A stretch of 64,000 bases of DNA from Conoideocrella luteorostrata (lineage: Eukaryota; Ascomycota; Sordariomycetes; Hypocreales; Clavicipitaceae): NCBI GenBank assembly GCA_032433595.1, contig JASWJB010000032.1, positions 124,001 through 188,000 on the forward strand. Direction: 5' to 3'. The notes below the pieces were generated by a model, which saw only the letters and a program-made list of their open reading frames with translations, did no database searches and was not told the origin of the DNA. This document shows, piece after piece, positions 1-10,804 of the stretch. A program made the translations under genes and the position numbers. Position 1 is the stretch's first letter. Every line of letters begins with the position of its first letter.

Positions 1-246
1 CATCGAAATGTTTTGTTGGACATGTACTAATCAAAAAACAATTTCCACTTGTGATCAAGCGGAATAATGATGTCGCGGCCCTGCTTACGCTTACCGATTT
101 GACCCGAAGAAACCACGCAACGGGTCCGTAGAATGCTCAGACAAAATCTGTATCGTAATCTCTTTGTGTTTTCTAAGTTATCGACAAACCTCGCCTCACA
201 GCTTTACTACGCACCCTTTGTGTCGCGCGCAATCCACGCTGTCATA

Positions 247-1364
247 ATGGCCACTCCCGTTTCCTTGGCGCAGGCGGTCAGCGAGAAGAAGCCTGAGGGT
301 ATTGCTCTTTACTCTCGGTTCGCTTTTGCCGGCGCTGTCTGCTGCTCCCTTACCCACGGTGCCTTCACTCCAGTCGATGTGTACGTCTTGCAGCCTTCGG
401 CTCTACCGGAAGTATTGGCGACTTGTTGACACCCCCACAGAGTTAAGACTAGAATTCAGCTCGACCCAGCTACCTACAACCGTGGTATGATTGGCGGTTT
501 CCGTCAAGTAATCCAAAATGAAGGCGCTGGTGCTCTCCTAACCGGCGTTGGCCCAACTTTTGCTGGATATTTCATGCAGGGGGCGTTCAAGTTTGGTGGC
601 TATGAGTTCTTCAAGCAGCAAAATATTAATTTACTTGGTATTGAAAAGGCCCGTCAGAACCGTGCTGCTGTTTACTCCGTGTCTGCCGCCAGTGCTGAGT
701 TCTTCGCCTCCATCGCACTTTGCCCTCTAGAGGCTACCCGTATTCGCCTTGTTTCTCAGCCTGGCTTTGCCAACGGTTTGATTGGTGGATTTGGCAAGAT
801 TCTTAAGAATGAGGGTATCGGTGCTTTCTACAGTGGTTTTGGGCCAATCCTCCTGAAACAGTATGTTGATGTCGGTGATAAGCTTCATAATGCACTGCCA
901 CAAGCTAACATGAACTTTCAGGGTTCCCTATACAGTGACCAAGTTTGTTGCTTTCGAGAAGTTTGCCGAGACTATTTACGCTAGCCTCGGTGATAAGTCA
1001 AAGCTATCGGACGCCGCCCAGACTGGTGTCAATTTGGGATCTGGTCTTCTCGCTGGTTTTGCTGCTGCCATTGTGTCTCAGCCTGCTGATACTATGCTCT
1101 CCAAGATCAACAAGACAAAGGGACTGCCGGGTGAGAGCACTGTCTCCCGTCTTGTGAAGATTGCAGGTGAGCTGGGTGTGCGTGGTTCCTTCGCTGGTCT
1201 TCCTACACGTCTGTTTATGATCGGTGGTCTCACCGCCGGTCAATTCGCTATCTACGGTGACATTAAGAAAGCTCTTGGTAAGTATACTTTTTTTCTTTGC
1301 TTTCCCGATCAATACTCACCAGACATGCTTAGGGGCTACCAACGGTGTTGAAATTGCCAAGTAA
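247..1364 (+). CDS. MIR1: Mitochondrial phosphate carrier (Mir1/Pic type)
   Basis: Inner-membrane solute carrier that brings inorganic phosphate into the mitochondrial matrix for ATP synthesis. Four exons, 247-380, 441-860, 922-1277 and 1333-1364, join in frame to 313 residues, close to the yeast Mir1 length. The introns are 60, 61 and 55 bp with GT-AG ends (GTACGT, GTATGT, GTAAGT donors). The three mitochondrial-carrier repeats are visible through their Px[DE]xx[KR] signatures: PVDVVK from about residue 42, PLEATR from about 140 and PADTML from about 239. The third lacks the usual basic residue at the last position, as is common in phosphate carriers. An in-frame ATG at 133 would add 38 residues; the start at 247 is preferred because it gives the family length. 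The function is known for the family; the exon joins are mine. Confidence 0.93.
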
Positions 1365-2660
1365 ACAGCGCAGGCGCCATCGCTTCTTGCTTCCTCGTGC
1401 GAGCGACTGATACAAAGGATGGCCGCGTCATATGCGTAGCCAAACTGTCCTTTGGGATTCCCTGATCAGTCCTACTAGCAATAAGTGCGGACAGCGTAGC
1501 CGACGTGGTTCCTTTATGATGGAGGAGGCCTGAGATGCTACCAGGTAGAGAGAGGCAATGCACGAGGAGCAGATCAGAGACAACGGAGATTATTATATAC
1601 TGTATTAGGCCAACAATTAATGTTGACGTACTGTAGATGATGAGAAAAAACTGGTGATCAGCTGCATTGCTCCAATTGTTCTTTCACAGACTCTGAACAA
1701 ACGAAAGTCGTAAGGCGGTTTGCATGGTGATCATTTACATAGCCAGGTGCAATACTAACCCATTGTTCGGCCACAACAAACCATGTATCGAGACCAAGAA
1801 GACCCCAAATTCTCAGAATTGTGGGTACACTCGCTTCTGTAGTTTTAGACTATCAGACATGTGTAATTATTATTGTTATTATTAGCTATATTTAGGCAGC
1901 ATTTTCCTGAGTTCTCAGCAACCGGTACGTCAACTTCGATGGTGAATGAAGCAGAAAAAAGGAGCCACGTCGCGTGATCGACGTCCAGAATCAAGATCCT
2001 TTGTTGATGAATTGGAGCAGCAGCAGCAGTCGCTGACGTCCGAAGCTGCAATATGGAGATTGAAATCATGAGAGGTGGTTACAGATAGGCAAGCGTGCAC
2101 GATGGCCCAATAGCCTGAATAAGCTTGACCAGCTTTGTGATTCCGCAGTGACGTGTCAAAGACACAGATTTTACTCTCATTTAAATTGTGAACATGTGAT
2201 TATATATGGCTACATCGGGGATGCGGTGTCTAACCGTCGAGCCTAGCACATGGCCGAGATGAAAGGCGGGATAGCGTTTATGGGCTCGGATATTTTTTCC
2301 CATATAAGCGAGTTAAAACGGACCAACTTAGACAGCCGGTGCCCCACACATTACAGTTTTCCTGACTCTGAATCTAAAATACGGGGTTCGAGCCGGAGTT
2401 GGTGATGCGGGAACGGGGCGGCCTGAAATCCCCCCAGAGGTTCCGAAGCTGACACAAGCGGAGCCGGACGAACAGAGGCAGCCGCCAAAACAGGGCTAAT
2501 AAGTGAACGACACTATATAGTGATGTCTGTGTCCCCCCTTGATGCATTTTGTCTGCGCCTTGATTCATTGCATCCCGGAGATGATGAGCATTTGTTGATT
2601 CTGTTAAAACAGAGCGAGAGAGAGAAAACGAGTCAAGAACACTCCTTCCGCCTGCCAATC
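1365..2660. other. Intergenic, no gene recognised
   Basis: Downstream of the phosphate carrier and upstream of the hydroxylase gene. It contains an AT-rich stretch near 1860-1890 and a TATA-like ACTATATAG at about 2511-2520. A tRNA-Gln-like string near 2325-2398 was examined and rejected because its stems do not pair. Confidence 0.5.
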
Positions 2661-3710
2661 ATGCAAGCTCAACGCAACCCCAAGGACTCGATGAAGTCTA
2701 CTTGGCGGAAAACGGATCGCAGCGAGTGGACAATCTACCACCGGCTCATAGATCGACTCGACGTCCATCATGTAGAGCTGAGCAAACCGGTTCCAGTTCA
2801 CGCCAAAGAAGACCCTGTACCGTATCTGCCAGACTGGCAGATGCACAGATGGATCATCCTGCACGCCATCTGGCCCCTCGCCATTCACTTCGCCTTTGTG
2901 CATTTCACCGGCCGCAACCTTAGCATCATCGGCACTTTCGCTCTTTACCATATTGCCCTCACATTCAATAGTATTAGGGAGATACATATCCTCCGTCGAC
3001 TCGGCCACCTGTACGGATTTCTGGATGGCGATAAACATGAGCGAGACGGCGTGCCCGATGTCAATGTCAAGAAGGTCTTTCTGTCGATCATCTCAGCAAG
3101 CAACGTCCGCCCAATGCTGGTCATCATCCTCGCCTATCGCAAGAAAGAACTCCCTTCCTCGATGCAGTGGTGGCTGCTCCCCGTGGAAATCACCTTGTAC
3201 GGTCTCGCCGTAGACTTCTGGTTCTACTGGTACCACAGACTGATGCACGACAAAGGCGCTCTGTGGCAATTCCATCGAACACACCATCTGACCAAGCACC
3301 CTAACCCGCTGCTGAGCCTTTACGCTGATGGCGTCCAAGAGATCTTTGACATGATCGTCATTCCCCTGCTGGCCTTCTACACGCTCAAGAAGGGCCTCGG
3401 GCTACCCATGGGGTTCTATGAACTATGGATGTGTCATCAGTATCTCATCTTTACGGAAGTGCTGGGACACAGTGGGCTGCGGCTGTACGCAACGGCACCG
3501 TCGCCCCTGAGCTGGTTGTACAAGATGCTCGACGTGGAGGGCATTATCGAAGATCACGACCTGCACCATCGTCGGGGCTGGAAGAGCAGTTTCAATTATG
3601 GCAAGCACTCGCGAATTTGGGATACAGTTTGGGGGACACAGACAGATAGAGTGGAGTGCAAGGCGGAAAACATTGACTATGTGAACACAGCATCGTTTCC
3701 GAGCTGGTAA
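2661..3710 (+). CDS. Fatty-acid hydroxylase superfamily membrane di-iron enzyme (sterol desaturase-like)
   Basis: A single-exon gene for a membrane protein of the fatty acid hydroxylase/sterol desaturase superfamily, which uses a di-iron centre and O2 to hydroxylate or desaturate lipids in the ER. The three histidine boxes are present: HRLMH (about residues 192-196), HRTHH (205-209) and HDLHH (299-303), counted from the ATG at 2661. Hydrophobic segments precede and separate them. From 2661 the protein is 349 residues. An in-frame ATG at 2523 would add 46 mostly polar residues and is just downstream of a TATA-like ACTATATAG, so 2661 is preferred but not proven. The substrate cannot be told from the sequence; it does not look like a canonical Erg25 or Erg3. 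Confidence 0.85.
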   Translation: MQAQRNPKDSMKSTWRKTDRSEWTIYHRLIDRLDVHHVELSKPVPVHAKEDPVPYLPDWQMHRWIILHAIWPLAIHFAFVHFTGRNLSIIGTFALYHIALTFNSIREIHILRRLGHLYGFLDGDKHERDGVPDVNVKKVFLSIISASNVRPMLVIILAYRKKELPSSMQWWLLPVEITLYGLAVDFWFYWYHRLMHDKGALWQFHRTHHLTKHPNPLLSLYADGVQEIFDMIVIPLLAFYTLKKGLGLPMGFYELWMCHQYLIFTEVLGHSGLRLYATAPSPLSWLYKMLDVEGIIEDHDLHHRRGWKSSFNYGKHSRIWDTVWGTQTDRVECKAENIDYVNTASFPSW

Positions 3711-4126
3711 GATCCATGACGGGGCGCGGGCGCCAATCATAGATAGACGTTGGAACTTCATGTTTCATTATAAATGACTGTAGCGGATGTTGGAAACCTA
3801 CCATAGAGATTGTATTCAATTATACTCCGTATACAATTATGAGATGAATGAGCAGCATGCGAATGCACGTGAAATGCGCAGGTGTGTACTGAGCACGGCT
3901 GGAACTGACGGCGGGGCAGGGCGGACACACTAACATGCGAGGCACGTTGTTGGATGGAACTGCGTCATGCGGCTCTGCGGCTCTGCGGCTCTGACTCCTC
4001 CATCAGGTACGGCTTGACTCAAAAAAAAAGTTCGCCGTGGGGCTCACGCAGCTTTCCACGAGATCTATTGGAGATATTTATGGGCGCGCACATCTTTATA
4101 CCCTCAACACTACTTGGCTCCCGCTG
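3711..4126. other. Intergenic with short repeats
   Basis: Holds one TACTCCGTA element (3833-3841), three tandem copies of GCGGCTCT (3969-3992) and a short A tract before the tRNase Z gene. No gene is seen. Confidence 0.5.
3969..3992. repeat. Tandem repeat, 3 x 8 bp GCGGCTCT
   Basis: Three perfect head-to-tail copies of GCGGCTCT about 140 bp upstream of the tRNase Z start. Read directly from the sequence; no function is evident. Confidence 0.9.
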
Positions 4127-6907
4127 ATGGAACCATGGGGCGCGACGAGTCTACGAATTTGCACCCATCTCTTCAAAAATTGTCTGGCCTCGGCTGCACT
4201 CCTTAGCCGGCGACAAGTCATCGCCGCCAACAGTCGCTGCTTCTCCTCTCTACGAGGACGACGGACGTCGACAATTGATAGGACAAGGGCTCGCAGACCA
4301 AATTCCATTTCAACACGAACCTTTTCAAAGCAGAAGAGAAACTCGCGAGGCCACGCCGACGCCACCATCATGACAACAACCGTCGAGATCGCGACCGTTC
4401 CGTCGACGGATACGCCCGGCACATGTATCTACCTACATCATGACAAACGGTCCTACATTTTTGGCCAAGTTGCCGAGGGCACGCAACGAGCATTTGGTAG
4501 TCGAAAAATTCACATGGGGGGCACTGAACATGTGTTCTTAAGCGGAAGTATTAGCTGGGAGCGCATGGGTGGCCTGGTTGGGTACTTGCTCAGCGTTGGC
4601 GGCGCTGTTGATTCGGCAAAGGAGTACACGGCCTCAGAAAATGTGAAAAGGAAACAGAAAGGTCAGAAATTGCTGAAGCAGACGCTTCATGCGGGGATCG
4701 GTGTTCATGGAGGGGACAATCTCTGTCATATCCTGGCCGCTTGTCGGCCCGTCATCTTTCGACAGCCTATCAGCGTCCAATCGCATGAGTGTAGGGATGA
4801 TTCCCGTGGCGCGGATTCTAAAAGAACGGAGCCTGACTGGAAAGACGACTCGATTCGTGTCTGGAAGGTCCCCGTGAGGAGGGCTTGCTCGGCCAGTCCA
4901 CCGAAACGGCGGCACGACGAGATATCGAACCGCTCCGGAGTTTCTGACTCGACAGATTTACCTCCAAAGGTGAGGTCTACGATCTCAGATCCAGATGTTG
5001 CGGCCATGATTGTGGAGCGAATCATGTTCAGTGGTAGCCTGGGCAATCGATCGGTGCTACTGCCTCGGAAGATTCGCGACCTCAAATCAACGACCAAGGC
5101 CGTCATAGTTGACCACCACACGTTAAGAGCTTACAAGGGTCCTTACGTGACGGAGGGGATTGATGTACCGAATGCTGATGGCACAGCTTGGGTGTTCCCG
5201 GAGCCTGGCGACAATTCTGGCGATGGCAAGAGTGACGACGTTCTCGCCATTAATCATTTCCCTTTGCCGAAAACTGCGTATGGCGAAACGGCAATGTCAT
5301 ACATTGTCAAGTGTCATAGTCGCAGAGGAAAATTTAATGCATTAGCGGCAAAAGAATATGGTGTGAATCCTCGGGACTTCAAGCTGCTCACATCAGGGCA
5401 GACTGTCCAAGGAAAAGACCAGATGGTAGTAACTCCAGACATGGTTCTGGGAGAGCCTCAGCCAGGCAGGGGCATCATCGTTGCAGATATTGCAACCCCT
5501 GATCTTCTAGACTCATTCGTGGAGCGACCAGAATGGGAAATCCCAGAAATAATGGAGCATATCAGTGTAATGTACTGGATTTTAGGGACCGGCATGGCCT
5601 CCGATGCTCGAGTGCAGCAGTTTGTTCGGAAGCATCCCCAGATGAAGCATATTTTTTGCGCTCAAGACACCTGCCCCAACATGGTTACACATCCTGGGGC
5701 TGCAGAAATCCAAACCAAGCTACGCAGAATCGACCCTGAACGATTTCCCTTGCCCAATTTTGACAACAAGGTCACCTACCCCGCTCCATCGGCGGATTCG
5801 CCTATTGAGCTGGGCAGAGCGGGCAAGAAATTGCAACTCATGCCGCGACTTGTCTTTGATGATCAGGCCATGGCCCCTTTCCCAGATCTGATGGGCGCAG
5901 CGCAGTCAGTTGATGAGGAACTAGTTGCATTAGCTGGGCAGGCGCAAGCAGAGGCAAGTAACCCGGATTTCTTGGCTAGAGTGGAGGAGTCGGAGAAAGA
6001 CATCCCCAACAGGGACACCGAGATAATTCCCCTGGGAACTGGATCATCCGTGCCCAGCAAACACCGCAACGTCTCAGGAACACTCATTCGAGTCCCTGGA
6101 ATTGGCAATTACCTCCTCGACTGCGGCGAGGGTACCCTCGGGCAAATTCGCCGCGTCTTCGATTCCGAAGAGACGGCTGACGTCCTTCGGAACCTTCAGT
6201 GCATCGTCATCAGCCACGTTCACGCCGATCACCACATGGGCGCTGTGTCCGTTATCAAAGCGTGGTACGAACAATCACTCCGCGACAAGAACAACACGGC
6301 CACTCTTGCCATCTCCTGCATCGGCAGATACCGCGGCATGCTAGAAGAGCTTTCGCAAGTCGAAGACATTGGTTTCCACCGCCTCCGCTTCCCCAGCTGC
6401 CCCCACCTCAAAGAAAAAGACCGCGACATCACCACGGCTCAGGACCTCGGAGAAGACAACTTCGGCCTGGCGGGGATCAAGCGCATTGCCGTACCTCACT
6501 GCTGGCGCTCCTATGGGACCGAGCTCGAATTGACGTCTGGTCTGCGGATCGCCTACTCCGGCGATTGCAGACCTTCTAGTGCTTTTGCGCAGGCCTGTAA
6601 AGGCGCCCATCTACTCATCCACGAAAGCACATTTGGTGACGACAAGCAAGATCATGCCAAGGCCAAGAAGCACTCCACCATGGCCGAGGCTCTGGGAGTG
6701 GCCCGCGAAATGGAAGCCAGAAGGACGCTGTTAACGCATTTCTCGCAGAGGTATTCCAAGGGAGATTCTTTGAGAAGGGAGAGGGTTGAGGGAGAGGAGC
6801 AGAGTGTGTTGTTGGCGTTTGATTTGATGAGGGTCAGGTTGGGGGATTTCCAAAAGGCGGCTTGTTATATCCCTGCGGTGCAGAAATTGATGGAAAGTTT
6901 GGATTAA
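4127..6907 (+). CDS. TRZ1: tRNase Z, long form (tRNA 3' processing endonuclease)
   Basis: Metallo-beta-lactamase-fold endonuclease that removes the 3' trailer from precursor tRNAs in nucleus and mitochondria. It is uninterrupted by introns. From ATG 4127 it is 926 residues, the size of long-form (ELAC2/Trz1) enzymes with an inactive N-terminal and an active C-terminal half. The C-terminal half shows PSKHRN before the core, the zinc motif HVHADH at about 697-702, YSGDCRPS, LLIHESTF and LTHFSQRY with its His at about 871. The first 80 residues are rich in Arg and Ser and poor in acid, like a mitochondrial presequence. A second in-frame ATG at 4370, in a CACC-rich context, follows this segment and would give an 845-residue form starting MTTTVE. 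The open frame extends upstream only to a GTG at 4037, so 4127 is the first ATG. Confidence 0.94.
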   Translation: MEPWGATSLRICTHLFKNCLASAALLSRRQVIAANSRCFSSLRGRRTSTIDRTRARRPNSISTRTFSKQKRNSRGHADATIMTTTVEIATVPSTDTPGTCIYLHHDKRSYIFGQVAEGTQRAFGSRKIHMGGTEHVFLSGSISWERMGGLVGYLLSVGGAVDSAKEYTASENVKRKQKGQKLLKQTLHAGIGVHGGDNLCHILAACRPVIFRQPISVQSHECRDDSRGADSKRTEPDWKDDSIRVWKVPVRRACSASPPKRRHDEISNRSGVSDSTDLPPKVRSTISDPDVAAMIVERIMFSGSLGNRSVLLPRKIRDLKSTTKAVIVDHHTLRAYKGPYVTEGIDVPNADGTAWVFPEPGDNSGDGKSDDVLAINHFPLPKTAYGETAMSYIVKCHSRRGKFNALAAKEYGVNPRDFKLLTSGQTVQGKDQMVVTPDMVLGEPQPGRGIIVADIATPDLLDSFVERPEWEIPEIMEHISVMYWILGTGMASDARVQQFVRKHPQMKHIFCAQDTCPNMVTHPGAAEIQTKLRRIDPERFPLPNFDNKVTYPAPSADSPIELGRAGKKLQLMPRLVFDDQAMAPFPDLMGAAQSVDEELVALAGQAQAEASNPDFLARVEESEKDIPNRDTEIIPLGTGSSVPSKHRNVSGTLIRVPGIGNYLLDCGEGTLGQIRRVFDSEETADVLRNLQCIVISHVHADHHMGAVSVIKAWYEQSLRDKNNTATLAISCIGRYRGMLEELSQVEDIGFHRLRFPSCPHLKEKDRDITTAQDLGEDNFGLAGIKRIAVPHCWRSYGTELELTSGLRIAYSGDCRPSSAFAQACKGAHLLIHESTFGDDKQDHAKAKKHSTMAEALGVAREMEARRTLLTHFSQRYSKGDSLRRERVEGEEQSVLLAFDLMRVRLGDFQKAACYIPAVQKLMESLD

Positions 6908-7323
6908 GACGATTAGCCAGCCATATACATAACATACTCAACTAGAAAGGGCGATCCCAACGGAAATAGATGTACATTAAAGTCCATGAGATGATATCAT
7001 CTAAAGGAGATCTGTGACAAAGACAGGTTTATGGGCGATTTGCGGGATACTTCGTTTGTTGCGAGGGATTTGCGGTAAATACATTTTATCCATCATGCGT
7101 CAAGCAGCCAACGCCTTCTGTACTACAGTATGTAACACCATATGCTCCCTTGAACGTACACCGTGCCACATAAGCACTTGCCGTCATCTATGATAATCTC
7201 CCCACCGTCATGAACGCCCCCATATTCACGGCCCGTCATACGGTTTTGCTCACCAGTCTCTCATCTATCATCGTTTATAACATCGTTTACAACAATCGTC
7301 CATCGAGCCTCGAGGCTCACATC
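6908..7323. other. Intergenic between convergent genes
   Basis: Shared 3' region of tRNase Z (+) and sideroflexin (-), both of which end here. No gene is seen. An open frame on the plus strand from 7210 runs antisense into the sideroflexin gene and is treated as a shadow. Confidence 0.5.
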
Positions 7324-8608
7324 TCACAAACCCCGGTTGAACCACACCTTCCCACCATTTCCCCCCTTCCCGTGAAACTCCTCCTCCAAGCTGTCCGCCC
7401 CTATCTCCTGCTGCTGCGGGAAGACAGCCAACGCCAGCGGCAGGACGACAAACGACGTAGCCGCAATCAGAGCCAAATTCAGCCCAATAGGAATGCCACC
7501 CGCCAGTCTCGGTCTGGCCTTCACAAAGTCCCCCTCCATCATCCTCTTGTACCACGCCTGCTTTGTCTGCATATGATACAGCACCATGGGCGGGATAATC
7601 ATGATGGGGCTGCTGTTGAAGACCCTACTCGCGGCGGTTTCGTACACGGCCAGCTTCGCCGCCTTCTGGCTCCTGCCCAGGGAGGGGACGTCTCGTTCCG
7701 ACTTGCCCTCGTCCTGGAGCTTCCTCTTCTGCTCATCCGACAGCACGGGACGGACGTCGATGCCCGTTGCGATCTCGCCGCGGCGCATGAGATAGGCGTT
7801 GAGGGCGCCGGCCGTGGCGACGGCCGCAAAGGGGACGAGACGCTTGAGGATGTTGCGGGTCGCTTCTGCAACGCGCAGGCGGGGCACGAGCGAGTTGAGC
7901 CCGAGGGCAACGGAACAGGAGGCCGACACGGCGACGGCGTAGGACTTGGCGAGCGTGGCGGTGGTCATGGGAGAGGACTTGTTGGCGTTGGCGGAGTTGA
8001 TGGCCACGTTGAGGGACTGGTTAGCCACTTGCCAGGCTATTATGCCGGGGGTTTGTAGACCGGGCTGGAGCATGCCGGCTGTGACGACGAGGTTGGTGAT
8101 GACGAAGGAGGACATGCGGAACGGGAGGAAGACGGGTTCGCCGGTATCTTGGGCACCACAGGCCATTGTTAGCATTATCTCTGTCAATATTCGCGTTGGG
8201 CTTAGGGCATGGGGCTTGGATGCTGCAATACCAGGATGTAATGTCGAGTCGACTACTTTTTTGGCATGCCATAGCTCGGGGGTCATGCTCTCGATCTTGC
8301 CGGTCTTGTAGTCTGTGACGAGCTGCTTTGCGCGCTCGAGGCCATTCGTGCCAGCTAGGAGGGTGCTACATGCACGCAGACGATGGTCAGTAAAGCCGAG
8401 TTTCAGTTTCTGACATCTCTGTAAAGCAACTTCTCTCGGTATTTCTCGCCAATGGCACCCAAAAGCAAGCGTCCCAGAAATATGTCCATTCATACAAAAC
8501 GTACCTCGGATCCGTCAGTCCAACTGCATGCTTCACCCTCCCCACGTAGGTACTCAGATCGTACTGCGAGATCGGAAGGTCCCTGCTTCCAGGTAGCGAT
8601 GCCGACAT
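7324..8608 (-). CDS. FSF1: Sideroflexin (mitochondrial serine/amino-acid transporter family)
   Basis: Multi-pass inner-membrane protein of the sideroflexin family; members carry serine into mitochondria for one-carbon metabolism. Three exons on the minus strand, 8608-8505, 8365-8232 and 8147-7324, give 353 residues. Intron 1 (8366-8504, 139 bp) has a GTACGT donor. Intron 2 (8148-8231, 84 bp, GTATTG donor) is a multiple of three without a stop, so a naive reading carries a 28-residue insert; removing it restores the family string HPDTGEPVFLPFRMS. Other family signatures are GLTDPSTLL across the first junction, NQSLNVAINSANANK and TGIDV near the middle. It converges on tRNase Z. The identity is strong; the transported substrate is inferred from animal and yeast members. 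Confidence 0.92.
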
Positions 8609-9283
8609 GCTGGGCAATTGGGCGCTCGCAGCGCTGCAGAAAGACCCCAATTGAGCGTGTCGAAGCAAATCTCCAACGGACAAGCTTGCTAGGAGGTCGG
8701 TTTCGCAAAGAGTATTACGGAGTAGAGGGATTGGCATTCGTCTGGGTGGACTTTTGCTTGGGGTAGGCGGTGAAATCAATGTGTTGGTGGGGGATAGATA
8801 GTGTGAGCGACCGGGTTGCTTGCCGTAGCGGTCTGCGAGACCGGATGGTGCTGATAAGGGCCGAGTATAAGCTACTCGTCAGCCAGTCGGACTTCGTTGT
8901 CCTCCGACAACTCGGTTGGGCTACTTGCACAATTGGACATTGCATTGCGACGACACCTTGACAGAGGCACGGAGCACTATCCGATAGACAATGCGTTGCA
9001 TGAGAAGGACTTGAAAGATGCAGCACAGTATATCTGCAGCAATTTATACTTCGTACCATGGACACTCTCCAGCTTCTTGGTGCCTGTGTGCATAGCGCCA
9101 TCGGGTTGGATAAATGCAGCTAGGAATCGAACGAAACTGTCAAATTCCCAAGACCCCCCCGTAAGCATGCTTCGGCAGGTATGGGAACAGGCGCAATAGG
9201 TGCCGCAAGATTATTCTTCAATTTTGATTTTTTTTTACAGGAACGAGTAGCGAGCCAGAGCTAGCTGTCCCTATCTATACCTC
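8609..9283. other. Intergenic (sideroflexin promoter side)
   Basis: Lies upstream of sideroflexin and downstream of the DUF1993 gene. It has one TACGGAGTA element at 8716-8724 and a T run near 9230-9236. No gene is seen. Confidence 0.5.
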
Positions 9284-9805
9284 TTACTGCGGCTTCAAAA
9301 TATGCTCGTTGACAAATCCCATAATGTAGTCTCTCTTCCCCAACGGCACTCCCTCCTTCCTCAGGATGGCGTAAGCAATCGACACATGGAAATTGATATT
9401 AGGAATGGCCGCCCCCATGGCAAATGCTTTTCCAGTTAAATCCATGGGTCCCACGGACGGCAGGTTTGTCGACGCCACCTCCTCCCCGTGCTTGTTGACA
9501 GCATCTTTGTCGGCCTGCCCAAGAGCCTCCATGACCTTGGCAATGCGCCCGTGCATATCGGCATATGAGACCAGGTCGTCCTTGTACTCGATCGCTTCCC
9601 TCATCAAAAGTCTGGCAAGCACCAGCTCTGCGAATCGCGTCGCTGTATGGATCTGGAAGGTGAGAGGCTTCATGTCCTCGTACAGCCGCGCCTGCAGGAA
9701 GCTGCCCGCGTTGGGGTGCTGTTCTGCTTGGCTGATGATATGGTCTAGACTGATGAGGGCCGTCTTGGCCTCGACGATGGTCGCGTCGTACAGTGTGAAC
9801 GCCAT
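9284..9805 (-). CDS. DUF1993 family protein
   Basis: A 173-residue single-exon protein that matches the fungal and bacterial DUF1993 family as I know it: an all-helical protein of about 170 residues, possibly of DinB-like fold. Features include an N-terminal MAFTLYDATI, KPLTFQIHTA near the middle and GAAIPNINFHVSIAYAILR toward the C-terminus, with the conserved NxxFHxxxAYxILR pattern. There is no signal peptide or membrane segment. The biochemical role of the family is not established and none is claimed. The ATG at 9805-9803 is the only sensible start. Confidence 0.85.
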   Translation of the reverse strand: MAFTLYDATIVEAKTALISLDHIISQAEQHPNAGSFLQARLYEDMKPLTFQIHTATRFAELVLARLLMREAIEYKDDLVSYADMHGRIAKVMEALGQADKDAVNKHGEEVASTNLPSVGPMDLTGKAFAMGAAIPNINFHVSIAYAILRKEGVPLGKRDYIMGFVNEHILKPQ

Positions 9806-10804
9806 TGCTGGGATTCTCGGCTGGGGAGAGTGTGTTCAGTATGGTAGATGTGGTTGTTGCGGAATAACGGCGAGGAAGGCGAGGCGCAATGACTTATTCT
9901 TATTCTGGAGTCACCTCGGGGCGTAGAGGTTGGATGCTACGATGAGGGGATTAGCTGCTGCTGCGGACCATTATTCCCGCAAGCACTTAGCTAGATATCC
10001 CAGATCATTGGAACTCCACATATTGGCCGGCTAGCTAAGGAGCTATACGGAATAGTGGCGAAACCCAGTCTTTGCCATCGTTCTTTTCTGTAGACAATCG
10101 TCGCAAATGTACACCTTTACCGACCAAACAACCATCAGTTAATTCTGGGGTTTGCTAGGTAGACCGCTACAGGCAAAGCCCTTGCTCAGTGTCCCAAGTT
10201 CATGGCCTGAGTAAATGTGAATGTAACTAAGCGAAGGTTCCATACACAAAAGTCCTAATATAAATCGACAAGACTTTTCGGCACCTGTTATGCTTTGTAC
10301 AGCTGAATCTCTAGGCTATGTAGATGATCCGAAAAGATATCGTGACAACCAAAATAGTCTTTTGCGGCTATATCTGTAGGCTATCATATAATACAATAAA
10401 CGTGAGAGAAGATATTTTGTCACAAATCGTGCACCTTTCTCGGTCATTATCTTGGCAGCTTTACATCAACTGAGTGTTTCTTCCGTACCAAATTCATTAG
10501 CCACGAATGAAGAACGCATTACTCCGTACACATCTCTTGTACAATGAGTTATGGATGGCTCATTTTATAACTGTGCAGTCCAGTTATCTTTAACATCACG
10601 TATCTACATCACGGGTTGAGTTTTCGTGTTAGATGTATGGAGAAGGATAAGACGCATGTGTGAAGTATTTGCAAGCGTGAGCGTGGGAGTTGTTTGAGTA
10701 TCAGATTGTTTGCACATTCATTGTGAACTCATCGGATCAGTGGCAACAGATCTGTTCACAGAGTGACTCGTGTCACAGAGCGTGTCGCCAGCCAGTAAAC
10801 GTCT
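9806..10804. other. Intergenic, AT-rich
   Basis: Upstream of the DUF1993 gene and downstream of the 837-residue orphan. It contains one TACTCCGTACA element (10520-10530) and AT-rich stretches. No reading frame of note. Confidence 0.5.

Noticed and set aside
2325..2398. tRNA-Gln(CTG)-like string: GACTCTGAATC followed at tRNA spacing by GGTTCGAGCC
   Set aside because: The distance between anticodon-like and T-loop-like parts is right, but the T stem and the acceptor stem do not pair. At best it is a decayed relic; chance similarity is likely.
7210..8058. 282-codon plus-strand open frame
   Set aside because: It lies antisense to the well-supported sideroflexin exons and has Arg/Gly/His-rich shadow composition with no domain.
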